DNA of 64,000 nt from Glutamicibacter arilaitensis Re117. Lineage in GTDB: Bacteria > Actinomycetota > Actinomycetes > Actinomycetales > Micrococcaceae. The position numbers and the translations under genes were made by a program. The first letter of the stretch is position 1, and every line of letters starts with the position of its first letter. The stretch spans positions 744,001 through 808,000 of the forward strand of contig NC_014550.1 of NCBI RefSeq assembly GCF_000197735.1, in the 5' to 3' direction. Positions 60,878-64,000 of the stretch are shown here, piece after piece. The notes under the pieces are model-generated. The model was not told the origin of the DNA. It saw nothing but the letters and a program-made list of their open reading frames with translations, and did no database searches.

Positions 60878-63022
60878 ATGACTACGGCCAAGATCAGTTC
60901 CGAACCGTCCGAATCCGCAAAGCCCGCGCCGCCGGGCTCGCTGCCGCCGCCGGGCAAGACCCGGATCAACAAGGCAGTCTTCTACGGCTCTGCGCTGCTG
61001 GTGCTGGCCATCGCCCTGTGGGCCATTATCGACCGCGATTCCGCCAACCTGGCCATCAGCGCCGCCGTAACCTGGATTGGCCGGAACTTCGGCTGGTACT
61101 ACACCCTGGTGGTCGTCGCGGTGCTCGTCTTCGTGATCGGCGTCGCGATCTCGAAGGTGGGCAAAACCCGGCTGGGCCCGGATCATTCGCGCCCGTCCTT
61201 CAACATCTTCACCTGGGCGGCAATGCTCTTCGCCGCCGGCATCGGCATTGACCTGATGTTCTTCTCGGTGGCGGAGCCGGTCACCCAATACCTGGCTCCG
61301 CCGGCCATGGAGGGATCCACCGTCGAGGCGGCCCGCCAGGCGCTGGTCTGGACGCTGTTCCACTACGGCCTGCTCGGCTGGGGCCTGTATGCGCTGGTGG
61401 GACTGGCCCTGGGCTACTTCGCCTACCGCCACAACCTGCCGCTGTCCATCCGCTCGGCGCTCTACCCGATCCTGGGCAAGCGCACCGAAGGCTGGGTGGG
61501 GCACAGCGTGGACATCGCCGCGATGCTCGGCACGATCTTCGGCATCGCCACCTCGCTGGGCATCGGCGTCGCGCAACTGAACTACGGGCTGAACTATATG
61601 TTCGGCATTCCCGAAAACCGCTCCTGGCAGATCATCCTGATCGTCGCCGCCGTGGTGATGGCGACCATCTCGGTGCTCACCGGTGTGGAAAAGGGTATCC
61701 GCCGGCTCTCCGAGCTCAACGTGCTGCTGTGCGTTGCGCTGATGCTCTTCGTGCTGATTGCCGGCTCCACCGCCTACCTGTTCGACGGCATCGTGAACAA
61801 CATCGGCGACAGCCTGGCGATGTTCCCTTCGATGGCGCTGGACACCTTCGCCTACGACCGCCCCGATGAGTGGCTCAACGGCTGGACACTGTTCTTCTGG
61901 GCCTGGTGGATCGCCTGGGCGCCGTTTGTCGGCTTGTTCCTGGCCCGCATTTCCCGTGGACGCACCATCCGCCAGTTTGTCACCGGCGTGCTGGTTGTGC
62001 CTTTCGCTTTCATCCTGCTGTGGATCTCGATCTTCGGCAACAGCGCGCTGGCGATCGTCCGCTCGGGCAATCAAGCCTTTGGCGAGGTCGCGATGAACAC
62101 CCCGGAACGGGCCTTCTACTCGCTGCTGGACCAGATGCCCGGCGCACCGATCACCGCGGCGATCGCCACCTTCACCGGATTGCTGTTCTACGTGACCAGC
62201 GCCGACTCCGGTGCCCTGGTGATGGCCAACTTCACCTCGCACCTGAAGGATCCGCAGTCCGACGGCTCCAAGCCGGTGCGATTGTTCTGGTCGCTGGCCA
62301 CCGGCTTGCTGACCTTGGGCATGCTCTTCGTCGATGGGATCTCCACCCTGCAGGGCGCCACGGTCATCATGGGCCTGCCCTTCTCCTTCGTGCTGCTGCT
62401 GATCATGCTGGGGCTGTTCAAATCCCTGCGCATGGAATCGGCGCTGGCCGATCGCTACCGCAACAACATGCACAAGGTGCTCACCAGCCGGATGGGATCG
62501 GGCGCCGAGAAGCGCAATTGGAAGCAGCGGCTGTCCCGGGCCATGTCCTATCCTGGGCACCGCTCGGCCAAGCGCTACCTGGGGCAGGTCGCATTGCCGG
62601 CCCTACAGGAAGTCAGCGAGGAATTCACCGCCCGCGGCGCCACGGTGGCGCTGGATATCGAGCAAGTGGCCAACCTAGAGCTGAACTCGCTGGACCTGGT
62701 GGTGGAAAACGGCGCCGAACGGCCCTTCAAGTACCAGATCTATCCGGTGCAGCTGCCGGTGCCCACCTACGCCCGCGTCTCGGCCGGCACCGATGTGTAC
62801 TACCGCATGGAGGTCTTCTCCCAGGAAGGCAGCCACGGCTACGACCTGATGGGGCTCACCAAGGAACAGCTGATCTGCGATGTGCTGGACCAGTATGAAG
62901 CCCACCTTGAATTCTTGGAAGCGCAAACCGAATCGGCGGCTCCCAGCCAGATCAATTCCGACGGCGCGTCCAAAACCGACTGGGAATCAGATTTCGAAAC
63001 AACCCTGAAAGAGGAAGCATGA
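60878..63022 (+). CDS. betT: BCCT-family choline/betaine transporter
   Basis: A 714-residue importer with 12 helices and a long cytoplasmic C-terminal domain (about 200 residues). The BCCT signature GWTLFFWAWWIAWAPFVGLF is clear, and the coupling region SVAEPVTQYLAPP and MFFS-like segment (GIDLMFFSVAEP) agree. The long tail is typical of BetT-type choline transporters and may sense osmotic stress. The ATG at 60878 is chosen; upstream in-frame codons are not conserved. Its stop overlaps the betaine-aldehyde dehydrogenase start by 4 bp, so imported choline is the likely substrate. Confidence 0.92.
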   Translation: MTTAKISSEPSESAKPAPPGSLPPPGKTRINKAVFYGSALLVLAIALWAIIDRDSANLAISAAVTWIGRNFGWYYTLVVVAVLVFVIGVAISKVGKTRLGPDHSRPSFNIFTWAAMLFAAGIGIDLMFFSVAEPVTQYLAPPAMEGSTVEAARQALVWTLFHYGLLGWGLYALVGLALGYFAYRHNLPLSIRSALYPILGKRTEGWVGHSVDIAAMLGTIFGIATSLGIGVAQLNYGLNYMFGIPENRSWQIILIVAAVVMATISVLTGVEKGIRRLSELNVLLCVALMLFVLIAGSTAYLFDGIVNNIGDSLAMFPSMALDTFAYDRPDEWLNGWTLFFWAWWIAWAPFVGLFLARISRGRTIRQFVTGVLVVPFAFILLWISIFGNSALAIVRSGNQAFGEVAMNTPERAFYSLLDQMPGAPITAAIATFTGLLFYVTSADSGALVMANFTSHLKDPQSDGSKPVRLFWSLATGLLTLGMLFVDGISTLQGATVIMGLPFSFVLLLIMLGLFKSLRMESALADRYRNNMHKVLTSRMGSGAEKRNWKQRLSRAMSYPGHRSAKRYLGQVALPALQEVSEEFTARGATVALDIEQVANLELNSLDLVVENGAERPFKYQIYPVQLPVPTYARVSAGTDVYYRMEVFSQEGSHGYDLMGLTKEQLICDVLDQYEAHLEFLEAQTESAAPSQINSDGASKTDWESDFETTLKEEA

Positions 63023-64000
63023 GTTCTCCGAGCAACCAGAATCCGCTCCTGCACCATGGCGCGACGCTGTTCATCGACGGCGCTTTCACGCCCGCGGCCA
63101 GCGGCGAAACCCGCACCATCAACTGCCCGGCCAATGGGGAAGCGGTGGCCACCGTTTCCGAGGCAGGGGAAGCCGATTCGATCAAGGCCATCGAAGCTGC
63201 CCGCCGCTCGTTCGATTCGGGCATCTGGTCCAGCGTGCCGGCCGCGCAGCGCGGCGACTTCCTGCTGAAAGCCGCCGAGCAGCTGGTGGCGCGCAAGGCT
63301 GAATTCGCGCTGGCCGAAACCCTGGACACCGGCAAACGCCTGGTCGAATCCGAGCTGGACATGGACGACATCATCTCCTGCTTCCGCTACTTCGGAAAGC
63401 TGGCTGGACAGGAAGCCGGCCGCGTAGTCGATGCCAACGACCCGAATGTCATCTCGCGGATCGACTACGAGCCGGTAGGCGTGGCCGCCATGATCACCCC
63501 GTGGAACTACCCATTGCTGCAGGCGGCATGGAAGATCGCTCCGGCTTTGGCCGCGGGCTGCTCCTTCGTGCTCAAGCCGGCCGAATTGACCCCGTCCACC
63601 GCGATCTTGATGATGGAGGTCCTCAAGGACCTTGGGCTGCCAGCTGGCGTGGCCAACCTGGTCACCGGCGCCGGCGCGCAGGCCGGCGCGGTGCTCTCGG
63701 AGCACAAGGACGTGGATCTAGTCTCCTTTACCGGTGGCCTGGTCACCGGGCGCAAGGTCGCCGCCGCTGCCGCTGGCACGGTGAAGAAGGTGGCCTTGGA
63801 GCTGGGCGGCAAGAACCCGAATGTGGTCTTCGCCGATGCGGACTTCGACGCTGCGCTGGATAATGCCCTCAATGGGGCGTTCGTGCACTCCGGGCAGGTC
63901 TGCTCCGCCGGCGCGCGCCTGGTCATCCACGAATCGATCGCCGAGAAGTTCGTCGACGAGCTGGTGCGCCGCGCGCAGCAGATTACCCTGGGCGGGCCTT
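63019..64000 (+). CDS. betB: Betaine-aldehyde dehydrogenase (cut by window end)
   Basis: The first 327 residues of an NAD(P)-dependent aldehyde dehydrogenase, about two thirds of the usual 490. Visible: the Rossmann segment AAMITPWNYPLLQAAWKIAPAL, VSFTGGLVTGRKV, the general-base glutamate in KKVALELGGKNPN and the catalytic cysteine in HSGQVCSAGARLV. It would oxidise betaine aldehyde to the osmoprotectant glycine betaine. The tight overlap with betT fits. A choline oxidase or dehydrogenase gene is expected just beyond the window. Confidence 0.9.
   Translation, partial: MSSPSNQNPLLHHGATLFIDGAFTPAASGETRTINCPANGEAVATVSEAGEADSIKAIEAARRSFDSGIWSSVPAAQRGDFLLKAAEQLVARKAEFALAETLDTGKRLVESELDMDDIISCFRYFGKLAGQEAGRVVDANDPNVISRIDYEPVGVAAMITPWNYPLLQAAWKIAPALAAGCSFVLKPAELTPSTAILMMEVLKDLGLPAGVANLVTGAGAQAGAVLSEHKDVDLVSFTGGLVTGRKVAAAAAGTVKKVALELGGKNPNVVFADADFDAALDNALNGAFVHSGQVCSAGARLVIHESIAEKFVDELVRRAQQITLGGP

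Noticed and set aside
60815..62560. 581-codon minus-strand frame opposite betT
   Set aside because: Gln/His/Gly-rich shadow of a clear BCCT transporter gene.

Overview
The window looks like a chromosomal stretch of a high-GC actinobacterium, most probably a Micrococcaceae (Arthrobacter/Glutamicibacter-like) organism. The signs are GC-rich housekeeping genes, a CmtR-type metal sensor, a DUF222/HNH remnant, an LAxTG-type cell-wall anchor and a betT-betB choline operon. The genus is inferred, not proven. About half the window is core metabolism. The other half is mobile or decaying DNA.

Region by region. 0.3-3.2 kb: an hsdR remnant, then a metal-efflux P-type ATPase with its CmtR repressor and a palindromic operator. 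3.2-14.1 kb: the backbone of a mobilizable plasmid without a recognisable replication gene. It carries a VbhA/Fic toxin-antitoxin pair in an operon with a serine resolvase, large inverted repeats and a candidate oriT, MobC, a MOBP-like relaxase, coiled-coil proteins, an exported protein paired with a small membrane protein, DUF4913, and a 5'-truncated TraG-type coupling protein fused to a broken elaA-like acetyltransferase. 14.4-19.2 kb: an acetyltransferase, a lipoprotein and proteins of unknown function. 19.2-25.2 kb: a group IIC intron placed directly after a terminator, then a sortase-type surface-protein gene split by a 2,814-bp ISL3 element that itself carries an IS110 element.

25.2-31.8 kb is a methionine island: an oxygen-linked, folate-independent methionine synthase system (mesX, mesD, flavin reductase), a frameshifted LysR regulator, and metY-metB under a SAM-I riboswitch. 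32-46.6 kb is core metabolism: gamma-carbonic anhydrase, purU, folD under a ZTP riboswitch, an MHS-type transporter with LysR, a two-component system, xthA, trpS, a 2'-5' RNA ligase-like protein and catalase. 55.9-64 kb holds sdhCDAB, manC and the choline/betaine genes betT-betB, the last cut by the window end.

The most interesting part is 47.4-55.8 kb, a low-GC island between katA and sdhB that reads as a compact RiPP (ribosomally made, modified peptide) cluster. It holds a 42-residue acidic precursor-like peptide, a hairpin, a YcaO enzyme, an HEXXH-motif peptide-modification enzyme, a small unknown protein and a 12-helix exporter. It is hidden because two independent insertions cut it. A second identical copy of the 2,814-bp ISL3/IS110 element splits the precursor, and a different 1,449-bp ISL3 element splits ycaO. 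Removing each element and one copy of its 8-bp target duplication restores both reading frames exactly.
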